Shown: positions 1-11,058, counted from the stretch's first letter. The stretch: 64,000 nucleotides of DNA from Maritimibacter fusiformis (GCF_008086115.1 NZ_VSIY01000013.1:62001-126000); one strand, 5' to 3'. Notes: generated from the sequence alone by a model not told the origin. Numbers and translations are program-made.

Positions 1-1673
<1,673 letters not shown>

Positions 1674-1697
1674 GCGGCCCGACCGCGACGAAACGAC

Positions 1698-1730
1698 AAA
1701 GGACCGGCCCGCGTGGCCGGTCCTTTTTCT
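1698..1730 (+). terminator. Rho-independent terminator of clpA
   Basis: A 12-bp perfect stem (left arm AAAGGACCGGCC at 1698-1709, five-base loop, right arm from 1715) runs directly into a T-rich tract (CCTTTTTCTT). It lies 25 bases after the clpA stop and before the next gene. Confidence 0.85.
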
Positions 1731-1770
1731 TGCCGCTTGATCGGATCACCACGCGGCCTATGGTCGACGC

Positions 1771-2760
1771 ATGACCCGGTTTGCCGCGATCCTCGCCACC
1801 GCCGCCCTTGCCACCCTCGCCGCCCCGGCGCTGGCGCGCGAGCCGTTGCTGGGTCTGCCCATCGCCTGCACCCTGGGCGAAGACTGTTTCATCCAGCACC
1901 ATGTCGACGCCGACCCCGGCCCGGGCGGGGCCGATTTCACCTGCGGCACGCTCAGCTATGACGGCCACGGCGGCACCGATTTCGCCCTCAACTCGCTGGC
2001 CGCGATGGCGGCGGGCGTCGATGTGATCGCCGCCGCCCCCGGCGTGGTGCGCGCGCTGCGCGACGGGATGCCGGACGCGGGGCTGGCGGGCACTCCACCC
2101 GACACCCTCGACGGGCAGGAATGCGGCAACGGCGTGGTGATCGACCACGGCGACGGCTGGAGCACGCAATACTGCCACCTCAGCATGGGGTCCGTCACGG
2201 TCGCGGTGGGGCAGCGCGTGGCGATGGGGCGGGTCTTGGGCCAGGTCGGCCTGTCGGGCGTGACCGAGTTCCCGCATCTGCATTTCGCCCTGCGCGACGG
2301 GGATCGCGAGGTCGACCCGTTCAACACCGACGGCATCGTGACCTGCGGCGCCGACGATGGCCCGGACGACGACATGTGGAAAGACCCGCTGCCCTACGTG
2401 CCAGGCGGGCTGATCGCGGTCGGCATGGCGCAGGAGGTGCCGGCCTATGACGCCATCAAGGCAGGCACGGCGGCGCGCGCCACCATGCCCGCCGACGCCG
2501 CCGCACTGGTCGGCTGGGCCTACCTGTTCGGCGGGCGCGCGGGCGACGTGGTGGCGATCAGCCTGCAGGCACCCGACGGCAGCACGTTGGTTTCGCGGGA
2601 GATCACGCTCGAAGAAACCCAGGCGCAACTGTTCCGCGCCGCTGGCCGCAAACGCCCCGAGGGCGGCTGGACGCCGGGGGGATGGAGCATTGTCGTGGAA
2701 TTGCGCCGGGGCGGGGCGGTGCTGGACATGATGTCGGGCCGGGTCACCGTCGACGACTGA
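1771..2760 (+). CDS. M23-family metallopeptidase, secreted
   Basis: Probable periplasmic peptidoglycan-cleaving or peptidoglycan-binding protein of the LytM/M23 family, 329 residues. Residues 1-22 form a typical signal peptide ending ALA. The M23 zinc ligands are present: H66 and D70 in HGGTD, and H169-L-H171 (HLHF) as the second ligand and catalytic motif, so it should be active. The last ~120 residues form a separate region rich in short beta-type segments that I do not recognise. It stands alone downstream of the clpA terminator and converges with the OmpA-like gene, with only four bases between the two stop codons. Confidence 0.85.
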   Translation: MTRFAAILATAALATLAAPALAREPLLGLPIACTLGEDCFIQHHVDADPGPGGADFTCGTLSYDGHGGTDFALNSLAAMAAGVDVIAAAPGVVRALRDGMPDAGLAGTPPDTLDGQECGNGVVIDHGDGWSTQYCHLSMGSVTVAVGQRVAMGRVLGQVGLSGVTEFPHLHFALRDGDREVDPFNTDGIVTCGADDGPDDDMWKDPLPYVPGGLIAVGMAQEVPAYDAIKAGTAARATMPADAAALVGWAYLFGGRAGDVVAISLQAPDGSTLVSREITLEETQAQLFRAAGRKRPEGGWTPGGWSIVVELRRGGAVLDMMSGRVTVDD

Positions 2761-2764
2761 CGCC

Positions 2765-4984
2765 CTACTTCTCGGTCAGTTTCAACTCGATCCGCCGGTT
2801 CGCCGCCAGCGCCTCGGGGCTGTCGCCGGGATCGACCGGCTGGAATTCACCGAACCCCGTCGCCGCCAGCCGGTCTGGCGGGAAGCCAAGCTCCTCGATC
2901 ATGTAATGCACCACCGACAGCGCGCGGGCCTGGCTCAGTTCCCAGTTGTCGGCATAGTCGCTGTTGACCCCCAGCTTGGTTTTGTCGGTGTGGCCATCCA
3001 CCCGGATCACCCAGTCGATCTCGGGCGGAATCTGGTCGGCCACGTCGGACAGGATTTCCGCCACCCGCGCGATCTGGGCGCGGCCGCCTTCGGACAGTTC
3101 GGCCTTGCCGGGGTCGAACAGCACTTCCGACGAGAACACGAAGCGGTCGCCGACGATGCGCACGCCCTCGCGGTCGCCGAGGATTTCGCGCAGCTTGCCG
3201 AAGAAATCCGAACGGTAGGCTTCCAGTTTCTTGGCTTCCTCCTCCAGCCGCTTGCGCTCGGCCTCTTCCAGCTCGGCGCGGCGCCGTTCCTCGGCGGCGA
3301 CTTGGGCCAGGGCCGCGTTCAGCCGCGTGCCAAGCGCCTCGATCTGCACCTGTGCGGCCTCGTCGCGGGCCTCGGATTCGGCCAGGATCTGCTGCAGGCC
3401 GGATAGCTGGCGGCGCAGCGCCACCATCTGTTCGTTGAGCAGCGCGATCCTGCGCTGCGCCTCGGCAGACACCGCCTTTTCCTCGGACAACTCGGCATTG
3501 GCCGCCGACAGCAGCAGCGCCCGCCGGTCGGCCTCGCTCAGGGCCTCGCGCGCCTCGGTCTCGGCGGCGGCCTTTTCGGCCAGCGCGGCGGCGAGCCGTT
3601 CGCGCAGCGCCGCCTCGTCGCCCACGTCGTCCGACAGCGCCTCGGCCTCGGCCAGGGCCGCCGCCAGCTTGGCGTTCAGATCGGCATTCGCCGCCTCGGC
3701 GGCGGCCAGCAGGGTCAAAGTCTCCTCGGCGCGCTTGCGCTGTTCCTCCAGCGCCAGCGTCATCGCGGTCAACTCATCGTCGGCGTTCTTCAGCCGTTCG
3801 CGCAGCGCCTCGGCGGCGGCGGCCTCGGCCAGCCGCGCGGCTTCTTCGTCGCTCAGCGCCGCCTCGGCGTCGGCCAGACGCGCGCGCAGGGCCTCGGCAG
3901 CGGCCAGTTCGGCCAGACGCGCGGCCTCGGCATCGGACAGGTCCGCCTGCATCGTCGACAGCCGCTCGCGCAACGCCGCCGCCGCCGCCTGTTCCCTGAG
4001 CCGCGCCGCCTCCTCGTCCGACAGCGCCACCTCGACCTCGGCCAGACGCTGGCGCAGCGCCTCGGCAGCGGCGCGTTCGGCCAGCCGCGCGGATTCCTCC
4101 TCGGTCAACCCCGCCTCAAGCTCAGCCACGCGCGCCGCCAGCCCCTCGGCGGTCGCAGTCCCGTCCTCGAGCCGCGCCAGCGCATCGGCCAGCGTGCTTT
4201 CGCGCTCCTCCAGCGTGGTTTCGGCCTGTTCAAGCCGCGCCAGCGTCTGCGACAGCGTTCCCTCGCGCGTGGCAAGCTCGGCCCGGGCGGTCTCCAGCGC
4301 CGCCTCGCGGTCCTCGAGCCGCGCCAGCGCGTTGGCCAGCGAGGTGTCGCGCTCCTCGATCCGGCTTTGCAGATCGGCCACCAGCGCATCCAGCGCCTCG
4401 CGCCGTGCGGCGGCCAGCCGGGCGGCTTCGGCCTGGGCGTCGATCTCGTCGCGCGCCGAGGCCAGCGCCAGGTTCAGCGCCTCCTGCTCCGAGATCAGCC
4501 GCGCCTGGGCCGCCTCAAGCTCCTCGATGGTGGCCGACATCCGCGCACCCGCCTCGCGCGCCGTGTCGCGTTCGGCCAGCAGGGTGGCCACCTGCGCCTC
4601 GAACGAGGTGATGCGCGCCGCCCGCGCCGCAAGCTCGCCCTGCTGCGCCTCGATCTGCGCATTCAACGAGGCGATCAGCGCAGCCTGGGTCTCGGCCTCC
4701 TCCGTCGCCCGGTCGAGCGACGAGGTCAGCGTGCCGACCTCGGTTTCCAGCCGCGCCGAGCGGCCGCGTTCCAGCCCCAGCGCCTCGGCCAGTTCGGCCA
4801 CCTGCGCCGACAGCTCGTTCAACTCGCTGGCCTGCCCCGAGATGGTTTCGCGCAGCACGTATTGCACCACCATGAAGATGGTCAGAACGAACATCAGCAC
4901 CAGCAGCAGCGCCGTCATCGCATCGACGAACCCGGGCCAGATCGACCCCGAAATCCGTTGCGTCGATCGGCGCGACAGGGCCAT
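2765..4984 (-). CDS. Inner-membrane coiled-coil protein with C-terminal OmpA/MotB peptidoglycan-binding domain
   Basis: 739-residue protein with one N-terminal membrane segment (about residues 22-42), then a very long alanine/glutamate/arginine-rich coiled coil (about 45-590), then an OmpA-like domain (about 600-739, with VDGHTDKTKLG and NRRIELKL). Residues 293-404 are four tandem 28-residue units (four heptads each) with the common core EEAARL..A..ALR.RL. The topology is that of MotB, TolR or PomB stators: membrane anchor, periplasmic stalk, peptidoglycan clamp. It starts one base after the stop of the ExbB/MotA-like gene, so the two are almost certainly co-translated and form a proton-driven complex. 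What it moves or energises cannot be told from sequence. It is not a standard flagellar MotB: the stalk is far longer and no flagellar genes are near. Confidence 0.8.
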   Translation of the reverse strand: MALSRRSTQRISGSIWPGFVDAMTALLLVLMFVLTIFMVVQYVLRETISGQASELNELSAQVAELAEALGLERGRSARLETEVGTLTSSLDRATEEAETQAALIASLNAQIEAQQGELAARAARITSFEAQVATLLAERDTAREAGARMSATIEELEAAQARLISEQEALNLALASARDEIDAQAEAARLAAARREALDALVADLQSRIEERDTSLANALARLEDREAALETARAELATREGTLSQTLARLEQAETTLEERESTLADALARLEDGTATAEGLAARVAELEAGLTEEESARLAERAAAEALRQRLAEVEVALSDEEAARLREQAAAAALRERLSTMQADLSDAEAARLAELAAAEALRARLADAEAALSDEEAARLAEAAAAEALRERLKNADDELTAMTLALEEQRKRAEETLTLLAAAEAANADLNAKLAAALAEAEALSDDVGDEAALRERLAAALAEKAAAETEAREALSEADRRALLLSAANAELSEEKAVSAEAQRRIALLNEQMVALRRQLSGLQQILAESEARDEAAQVQIEALGTRLNAALAQVAAEERRRAELEEAERKRLEEEAKKLEAYRSDFFGKLREILGDREGVRIVGDRFVFSSEVLFDPGKAELSEGGRAQIARVAEILSDVADQIPPEIDWVIRVDGHTDKTKLGVNSDYADNWELSQARALSVVHYMIEELGFPPDRLAATGFGEFQPVDPGDSPEALAANRRIELKLTEK

Positions 4985-4985
4985 G

Positions 4986-6161
4986 TCAGCCGCGCCCCGT
5001 CGCCTGCCGGATGGCCTGCGTCAGCGCCCCGATTTCCGCGCGCAGCTCGGCCAGGCTTTCCTGCCGCCCGGCCGACATTTCCTCGAGGATGCGCAGAAGC
5101 TGCACGTCGATCGAGCGCAGGCGCATCCGGCTCTCGGCATCCACATGCGCGCCGCCGTCCTCGGCCTGGGCCTCGAAATGCGCCAGCATCCGGTCCTGGC
5201 TTTCGGCCATGCGGATCAGGTAGGGGGTCGAGACACCCTCGTCCTCGATCCGCCGCGTCAGCCGGTCGATAGACCCGGCCAGATCGCCCAGCCGCTCGTC
5301 GACCAGCGCGCGGCTCACGTCGGACTGGGTGAACATGGTCTGCAGCGCTTCCATCTGCTCGGCCATATGCGCCAGCCACGCGTTCGCGCCGGCCGGTTCG
5401 CCCATCGCCTCGCCCTCGCCGTCGCCGGGGGCAAAGCCGAACTTGGTGATCGAAGACAGCCATTCCTCGAGCTCACGGTAGAACCGGTTCTGGCCGTGGG
5501 TGGCGAACAACTCCAAGAGCCCCACCACCAGCGACCCGGCCAGACCCAGCAGCGACGACGAGAACGCCGTGCCCATGCCGCCCAACTGGCTTTCAAGCCC
5601 GCTCATCAGCCGGTTGAACACTTCGACGCCGCTGTCGGTTTCGTCAGGCGCCAGCGAGCGGATGGTTTCGACCACCGCCGGAACGGTGGTGGCAAGGCCG
5701 AAGAAGGTGCCCAGAAGGCCAAGGAAAATCAAGAGGTTGGTGATATAGCGCGTGATGTCGCGTTCTTCGTCGATCCGCGTGGCGACCGAGTCGAGCACCG
5801 AGCGCGCCGAGGCCGCGCCGATCTGCATCCGCGCGCCCCGCGCACGCAGAAGCGCCGCCAGCGGCGCCAGCAGGCGCGGCGCGCTGTCGTCCTCGTCCGT
5901 GCCCGCGGCCGAGGTGATGCGCTTGATCCAGCTTACCGACGAGAACAGTTGGAACACCTGCCAGAAGCAGGCCCCGAGGCCGACCAGGAAGACGAACAGG
6001 ATGAACCCGTTGAGATAGAGGTTGGCGAGGAACACCGGCAACACGCGCGGCAACGCGAAATAGACCCCGACACCGACCAGTGCGAGCACGATCAGCATGG
6101 TCAGGATTTTTCCCACGGGCTGGGTAAAATTCGGCTCGGCCCCGCGATCCGGCTGGTCCAT
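4986..6161 (-). CDS. MotA/TolQ/ExbB proton-channel family protein
   Basis: 391-residue inner-membrane protein and likely partner of the OmpA-like gene downstream. The start is set at the ATG at 6161, preceded by a GGGAG ribosome site; the frame is open further upstream but has no comparable signal there. Two membrane segments lie near the N-terminus (about 18-36 and 47-67). After a cytoplasmic stretch come the two family-defining helices: GLLGTFFGLATTV and the glycine/serine-rich segment following GGMGTAFSSS. The C-terminal ~150 residues are cytoplasmic and probably helical. By family knowledge, five channel subunits surround the single helices of the MotB/TolR-like partner and pass protons. 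Cargo or role unknown. Confidence 0.85.
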   Translation of the reverse strand: MDQPDRGAEPNFTQPVGKILTMLIVLALVGVGVYFALPRVLPVFLANLYLNGFILFVFLVGLGACFWQVFQLFSSVSWIKRITSAAGTDEDDSAPRLLAPLAALLRARGARMQIGAASARSVLDSVATRIDEERDITRYITNLLIFLGLLGTFFGLATTVPAVVETIRSLAPDETDSGVEVFNRLMSGLESQLGGMGTAFSSSLLGLAGSLVVGLLELFATHGQNRFYRELEEWLSSITKFGFAPGDGEGEAMGEPAGANAWLAHMAEQMEALQTMFTQSDVSRALVDERLGDLAGSIDRLTRRIEDEGVSTPYLIRMAESQDRMLAHFEAQAEDGGAHVDAESRMRLRSIDVQLLRILEEMSAGRQESLAELRAEIGALTQAIRQATGRG

Positions 6162-6249
6162 CAGGACACTCCCGTCGCCATTATCATTACGCGCGGAGGA
6201 TACGGGCAGAGGGCCGCGATGCCAAGAACAGAAAGGGCCACGCGCCGTC

Positions 6250-6795
6250 CTACCCCGCCGCCAGGTGGCGCCGCACGTTGCGCGCAAGCCACGTCAGGTC
6301 TTCATCCTCGATGCCAAGCTCGACCAGGTGACGGGCGGTGTTCTCGAGGTATTCGCGGTTCGGCCCCATCCCGCCGACCGCATGGGCGATGATCCGGGCC
6401 TGTTCGCTCAGCGGCAGCCCGCCGCAATACTGCACGTGCTCGGTGTCGATCACGTAGCACACCGCCTCGATGCGCCGCCCGTCATGCAGGTCGAGCGTCA
6501 GCACCCGCTCCACATAGGCCGACGACACCAGTTCGCGTTCGCGCAAGGCCGACAGGGTCGGCGCATGGGCATCCGGCGACACCCGGAACGCCAGCCCGTG
6601 ACAGGCCGCGCCCTCATGCGGGTCGAGCGCCAGCACAAGGCCCGGATTCTCGACCGTGCCGCGATGGTGGATCGAGCGCATGCAGAAGCTGCGGGCATAG
6701 CCCGACAGGGTGGCAAGGTGGGTCTCGACGTGGGGAAAGCCCGGATTCCACATCAACGAGCCATAGCCGAACACCCATAGATCCTGCATCGTCAT
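6250..6795 (-). CDS. chaC: ChaC-like gamma-glutamylcyclotransferase
   Basis: About 181-residue cytoplasmic enzyme of the ChaC family, which cleaves glutathione to 5-oxoproline and Cys-Gly. The substrate-binding loop is at the N-terminus (VFGYGSLMW) and a conserved acidic segment (RERELVSSAYVERV) holds the candidate catalytic glutamate. The family's typical tail (GGMGPNREYLENTARHL) is present. I place the start at the ATG at 6795, with a second in-frame ATG two codons on. Longer starts would run into the divergent gene that begins at 6857. The 61-base gap to that gene must hold both promoters. Confidence 0.88.
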   Translation of the reverse strand: MTMQDLWVFGYGSLMWNPGFPHVETHLATLSGYARSFCMRSIHHRGTVENPGLVLALDPHEGAACHGLAFRVSPDAHAPTLSALRERELVSSAYVERVLTLDLHDGRRIEAVCYVIDTEHVQYCGGLPLSEQARIIAHAVGGMGPNREYLENTARHLVELGIEDEDLTWLARNVRRHLAAG

Positions 6796-6856
6796 CGCGC
6801 TGGTCACTCGCCTTTCCTGCCGATAGAACGGCCACATTCCTAACAGAGAGGCTTTC

Positions 6857-7873
6857 ATGCGCAAGTTGCCGTTGGTTCTGGTTCTTCTCGGTGTCGTGGC
6901 CTTCGCGGGCTGGGGCGGCTACTGGCTGGTCGGTGCCCGCACGACCGAGTCTGCGTTTTCCGGCTGGTTCGAAGCGCGCCGCGCCGATGGCTGGGTGGCG
7001 GAATACGACGACCTGAACACCGCCGGGTTTCCCAACCGGTTCGACACCACCTTCACCGGCCTGAGCCTGGCCGACCCCGACAACGACCTGGCCTGGGAGG
7101 CGCCGCTGTTCCAGGTTCTCACGCTGAGCTACACGCCGCACAAGTTCATCGCCGTCTGGCCGCATGAACAGGTGCTGGCCCGGCCCGACCAGCGCCTGAC
7201 CATCGCCTCGGACGACATGCGTGCCTCGATCAGCTTCGAGCCCGACCTGACGCTGCCGGTCGATCATGCCACCTTCGAGACCTCGGGTGCCGACATCGCC
7301 TCGTCCAACGGCTGGCAAAGCCGGATCGGTCACGGCCAGTTGTCGATCCGGCGCACCCCCGGCGGGGCGGCGAACAGTTATGATCTCTACCTTGCCGCCA
7401 CCGACATGGTGCCGGGCGACGATTACATGCAGACCCTGCGCGGCGTGGCTAACCTGCCCGACGTGATCGACAGCGTGACGGTGAATGGCCGCGCCACCTT
7501 CGACGCGCCGTGGGACCGGTTCGCGGTCGAGCGGCGGCGGCCCCAGCCCACCCGGATCGAGCTGGACAGCCTCGACGCCGCCTGGGGCGACCTGGCGCTG
7601 GCCGCCACCGGCGCGCTGGATGTCGCCGCCGACGGCACCCCGACCGGCGAGATCGCCGTCAAGGCCACCAACTGGCGCGAGATGATCGCGCTGGCCGAGG
7701 CCACCGGCGCGCTGTCGGCGGACTGGGTCGTGCCGCTGACCCGCGCGCTCGAGGCGCTGGCCGGGCTGTCGGGCGACCCGGAAACGCTGGACGTGCCGCT
7801 GCGCTTCGGTCGCGGCCTCATGTCGGTCGGCCCGATCCCGGTGGGCGCGGCCCCGAAGATCAGGTTGTGGTAG
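6857..7873 (+). CDS. DUF2125 domain-containing protein
   Basis: 338 residues with an N-terminal membrane anchor or uncleaved signal (about residues 4-25), followed by a periplasmic domain matching the alphaproteobacterial DUF2125 family (landmarks GWVAEYDDL, AGFPNRFD, YTPHKFIAVWPHE). The function of the family is not established. Its beta-rich, repeated amphipathic character resembles AsmA-like envelope proteins, but that is only an impression. It is divergently transcribed from chaC and its 3' end faces the TRAP transporter genes. Confidence 0.8.
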   Translation: MRKLPLVLVLLGVVAFAGWGGYWLVGARTTESAFSGWFEARRADGWVAEYDDLNTAGFPNRFDTTFTGLSLADPDNDLAWEAPLFQVLTLSYTPHKFIAVWPHEQVLARPDQRLTIASDDMRASISFEPDLTLPVDHATFETSGADIASSNGWQSRIGHGQLSIRRTPGGAANSYDLYLAATDMVPGDDYMQTLRGVANLPDVIDSVTVNGRATFDAPWDRFAVERRRPQPTRIELDSLDAAWGDLALAATGALDVAADGTPTGEIAVKATNWREMIALAEATGALSADWVVPLTRALEALAGLSGDPETLDVPLRFGRGLMSVGPIPVGAAPKIRLW

Positions 7874-7954
7874 GGGCCCGGATAGCCGACTGACGCAAAA
7901 GCGTGCCCTTGATCCCGAGGGCCGCGCCGGGCGCAAGGTCGTCAGGGATACCCC

Positions 7955-9451
7955 CTACCCCAGCACGAACAGCGTGATCGCAGGAAACGCGATCAGGAGC
8001 CCGACCCGCACCAGGTCCGAGGCCAGGAACCAAAGCACCGCCCGGTAGGTCGCGACCATCGGCGTGTCGCGGTCCATCGTGTTGATGATGAACAGGATCA
8101 TCCCCACCGGCGGCGTGATCAGCCCGACCTCGACCACGATCAGCACCAGCACGCCGAACCACAGCGCGAGGTGCTCGGCCCCGATCATCGCGGCGCGCGC
8201 CTCGGTGATCCCCACCCCCAGCGCGCGCGCCTGATCGCGGCCAAGTTGCACCCCCTCGGCCAGCGCCGCCTCGATCCCCGCCAGCATGTCGGGCGCGATG
8301 CCCTCCGGCACGCCCGCCGCCAGGATGCGCGCGGCCTCGTCCAGTTGCATCGCGGTGAAATCGACCAGCCCGAAGTCCAGCCCCGCCACGATCGGGAAAA
8401 AGATCGGGATGGTCAGCAGGATCATCGACAGGCTGTCCATCAGGCAGCCCAGCACCAGGTAGACCATGAGGATCACCACCAGCACCATGTAGGGGCCGAA
8501 GCCCTGCGCCACGACCCACTCGGCCAGCCCCTGCGGCACCTGCGTCACGGCCAGAAAGCCGTTGTAGAACGCCGCCCCCAGCACGATGAAAAAGATCATC
8601 GCGGTGGAGCTTGCCGTGGCGGTGAAGGCCTCGGCCAGCGCCCGCCAGCCCAGCGCCCCGCCCAGCGCCGCGATCAGCCCGGTGCCCAGCGCGCCAACCG
8701 CCGCGCCCTCGGTCGGGGTGAACAGCCCGCCGTAGATGCCGCCGACCACCAGCGCGAACACCAGCATCACCGGCCAGACATCGGCCAGCGCCCTGACCCG
8801 CGCCGCCATCGGCACCGCCGCGCGCACCCCGGCCGCACCGGGGTTGACCCGCACGTAGACCGAGATCGCCAGCACATAGCCCAGCGCCGCCAGCACCCCC
8901 GGCACGATGGCGACCAAAAACAGCTTGGCGATGTTCTGTTCGGTCAGGACCGCGTAGATCACCATCACCACCGAGGGCGGAATGAGGATGCCCAGCGTCC
9001 CGCCCGCCGCCAGCGTCGCCGAGGCGAAGCCGCCGGAATAGCCCGCGGCGCGCAGTTCCGGCAGCGCCACCCGCCCCATCGTCGCCGCCGTGGCCAAGGA
9101 TGATCCGCAGATCGCCCCGAACCCCGCCGACGCGCCGATGGTGGCCATCGCCACGCCCCCCTTGCGATGCCCCAGCCAGGCCTCGGCGGCCTTGAACAGC
9201 GCCCGGCTCATGCCGCCGAGGGTGGCGAAATGGCCCATCAGCAGGAACATCGGCACGATCGACAGCGAATAGGAGGAAAACGTGGTGTAGGTCTCGGTCT
9301 TGAGCCGCGCCAGCGCGATCCGCGGGCTGCCGTCGATCAGGCTCAGCCCGACAAAGCCGGTCACGAACATCGCCAGCCCGATCGGCACGCGCAGGAAGAT
9401 CAGCGCGAGAAGGGCCGGGAACGACCACAGGCCGATCTCGACCGGGCTCAA
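7955..9451 (-). CDS. dctM: TRAP transporter large permease DctM, with an internal insertion
   Basis: Multi-spanning inner-membrane subunit of a tripartite ATP-independent periplasmic transporter, which uses the sodium or proton gradient to import a periplasmic solute. Family motifs include ICGSSLATAATMG, GTLGILIPPS and the C-terminal VEVGLITPPVGM. I start it at a TTG (9449-9451) that overlaps the dctQ stop, giving 498 residues and typical translational coupling; upstream in-frame sequence reads as antisense-style arginine/glycine-rich peptide. DctM is normally near 430 residues. The excess is a soluble, alanine/glutamate-rich insertion at about residues 362-428, between FFPIVAGLDFG and ALWFGVL. 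The substrate is unknown. Confidence 0.9.
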   Translation of the reverse strand: MSPVEIGLWSFPALLALIFLRVPIGLAMFVTGFVGLSLIDGSPRIALARLKTETYTTFSSYSLSIVPMFLLMGHFATLGGMSRALFKAAEAWLGHRKGGVAMATIGASAGFGAICGSSLATAATMGRVALPELRAAGYSGGFASATLAAGGTLGILIPPSVVMVIYAVLTEQNIAKLFLVAIVPGVLAALGYVLAISVYVRVNPGAAGVRAAVPMAARVRALADVWPVMLVFALVVGGIYGGLFTPTEGAAVGALGTGLIAALGGALGWRALAEAFTATASSTAMIFFIVLGAAFYNGFLAVTQVPQGLAEWVVAQGFGPYMVLVVILMVYLVLGCLMDSLSMILLTIPIFFPIVAGLDFGLVDFTAMQLDEAARILAAGVPEGIAPDMLAGIEAALAEGVQLGRDQARALGVGITEARAAMIGAEHLALWFGVLVLIVVEVGLITPPVGMILFIINTMDRDTPMVATYRAVLWFLASDLVRVGLLIAFPAITLFVLG

Positions 9452-9963
9452 TCCGTCACCCCGGTCGGCGCGGGCAGGACCATGCGCCCGTTCGCCGCCT
9501 CGACGATGCGGGCAACCGCAACATAGACCCCGACCACGGCGCCCGCCGAGGCTGCCACAAGGCTTGCGCCGTAGGCCCACCACAGCGGGAACTGCAAAAG
9601 AAACGTGGTCTGGCCGCTGCGGTATTTGGCCAGCGTGCCGTGAAACAACTGCACCGCGATCACCACCAGCACCAGCGCAAAGACCAGCGCGATGACCATG
9701 TCCAGCACCCGGCCCGCGCGCGCCGGCAGATACCGGGTAAAGACATCGACCACCGCGTGCCCGCCGGTGATGTGGGCATAGGGCAGAAAGGCAAAGACGG
9801 CAAAGGCGGTGCCGGCCTCGACCAGTTCATAATCGCCGGTGATCGCGCCCAGCCCGGTCTCGCGCCCGATGATCGAGGCGCCGACCACCGCGATCAGCGC
9901 CACCAGCACCAGCCCGCCGGCAATGGCGAACCCGGTCGAGATGCCAAGGAAGAAACGGTGCAT
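9448..9963 (-). CDS. dctQ: TRAP transporter small permease DctQ
   Basis: 171-residue membrane protein with four predicted membrane helices, the usual size and layout of DctQ. The conserved cytoplasmic-side GGHAVVDVFT lies in the middle helix region. Gene order dctP-dctQ-dctM on the minus strand, with a 30-base gap from dctP and a 4-base overlap with dctM, fits one mRNA. DctQ stabilises or couples DctM in the membrane; it gives no clue to the substrate. Confidence 0.9.
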   Translation of the reverse strand: MHRFFLGISTGFAIAGGLVLVALIAVVGASIIGRETGLGAITGDYELVEAGTAFAVFAFLPYAHITGGHAVVDVFTRYLPARAGRVLDMVIALVFALVLVVIAVQLFHGTLAKYRSGQTTFLLQFPLWWAYGASLVAASAGAVVGVYVAVARIVEAANGRMVLPAPTGVTD

Positions 9964-9993
9964 GATCGGCTTTCGCCCCCGGTCGGTGCCCGC

Positions 9994-11058
9994 TTACCGG
10001 CCGTAGATGTCAAGCGTCGCCATCTCGGCGGCGCAGGTGGCCATCCGCGCCTCGGCCTCGGCGATCAGCCCGGCCCCGTCCATCCCGGCCGCGTCCATCT
10101 CGGCGGCCCAGTCGGCCCGGATCGGGCTGGCCAGCGCGTGCCAGTCGCGCGCCTCGTCGGCGGGAATGGTGACGATGGTATTGCCCAGATCAAGCGCCAT
10201 GTCCCGCGCCGGGGCATCCGCATCGGCCTGGGTGCCGCCGGCAAAGACCGAGAACGCCAGCCCGGAATTGGCGTCGATCACCGCCTTGAGGTCGTCGGGA
10301 AGACCGTCATAGGCCGCCTTGTTCATCGCCAGGATGAAAGTGAGGTTGTAGAGCGCCGGACCCTCGAACTCGGTGTGGTTGGTGACCAGTTCCGGCACCT
10401 TGAGCGCGCCGGTGACCTCCCAGGGCAGCGTCGCCCCCTCGACCACGCCGCGCGACAGCGCCTCGGGCAGGGCCGGCACCGGCATCCCCACCGCCTCGGC
10501 GCCGATCTGCTCCAGCATCGCGTTGACCATGCGCGATCCGCCGCGGATCTTCATGCCCTCGAGGTCGCCGGGCACCCGCACCGGGTCGGTGGTGTGCAAC
10601 ACCCCCGGCCCATGCACCCAGGTGCCGATCATCTTCACATCCCGAAACTCGCCGTCCTTCATGTGTTCGTCATACATCTGCCAGAAGGCGCAGGAGGCCG
10701 CGCGGGCATCCTCGACGATGAACGGAAGCTCGAACACCTCGGTGGTGGGAAAGCGCCCGGGCGTATAGCCAACGGCGGTCCAGATCACGTCGGCGATGCC
10801 GTCGATGGCCTGGTCGATCAGCTCGGGCGGCGTGCCGCCCAGCGCCATCGCGCCGTAGCGCTCGACCTTGATGCGGCCCCCGGACTGCGCCTCGACGTTG
10901 TCGGCCCAGACATCGAGGATCAGCTTGGGCACGTTGGCCTGCGGTGACAGGAACTGGTGCAGCTTCAACGTCACCTCCTGTGCCAGCGCACCCGTCGCGG
11001 TGAACGCGGCCAGGGCGGCGGCGGTGGCCAGGCGGGCGATCCTGTGTGTCTTGGTCAT
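9994..11058 (-). CDS. dctP: TRAP transporter substrate-binding protein DctP
   Basis: 354-residue periplasmic solute receptor. The ATG at 11058 is preceded by a clear GGAGG and opens a standard signal peptide (MTKTHRIARLATAA... ending GALAQ). The DctP fold signature is present: LKLHQFLSPQ at the mature N-terminus, the MKIRGGSRMV segment carrying the arginine that normally binds the carboxylate of the ligand, and the long connecting helix region FILAMNKAAYDGLP. First gene of the dctPQM operon. The conserved arginine suggests an organic acid as ligand, but the exact compound cannot be read from sequence. Confidence 0.92.
   Translation of the reverse strand: MTKTHRIARLATAAALAAFTATGALAQEVTLKLHQFLSPQANVPKLILDVWADNVEAQSGGRIKVERYGAMALGGTPPELIDQAIDGIADVIWTAVGYTPGRFPTTEVFELPFIVEDARAASCAFWQMYDEHMKDGEFRDVKMIGTWVHGPGVLHTTDPVRVPGDLEGMKIRGGSRMVNAMLEQIGAEAVGMPVPALPEALSRGVVEGATLPWEVTGALKVPELVTNHTEFEGPALYNLTFILAMNKAAYDGLPDDLKAVIDANSGLAFSVFAGGTQADADAPARDMALDLGNTIVTIPADEARDWHALASPIRADWAAEMDAAGMDGAGLIAEAEARMATCAAEMATLDIYGR

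Noticed and set aside
2765-6161. Zorya-type anti-phage system (ZorA/ZorB-like pair)
   Set aside because: The pair has the right MotA/MotB-like domains, but the neighbours are chaC, an M23 peptidase and DUF2125; no ZorC, ZorD or ZorE candidate is near, and the channel protein lacks the very long cytoplasmic tail of ZorA.
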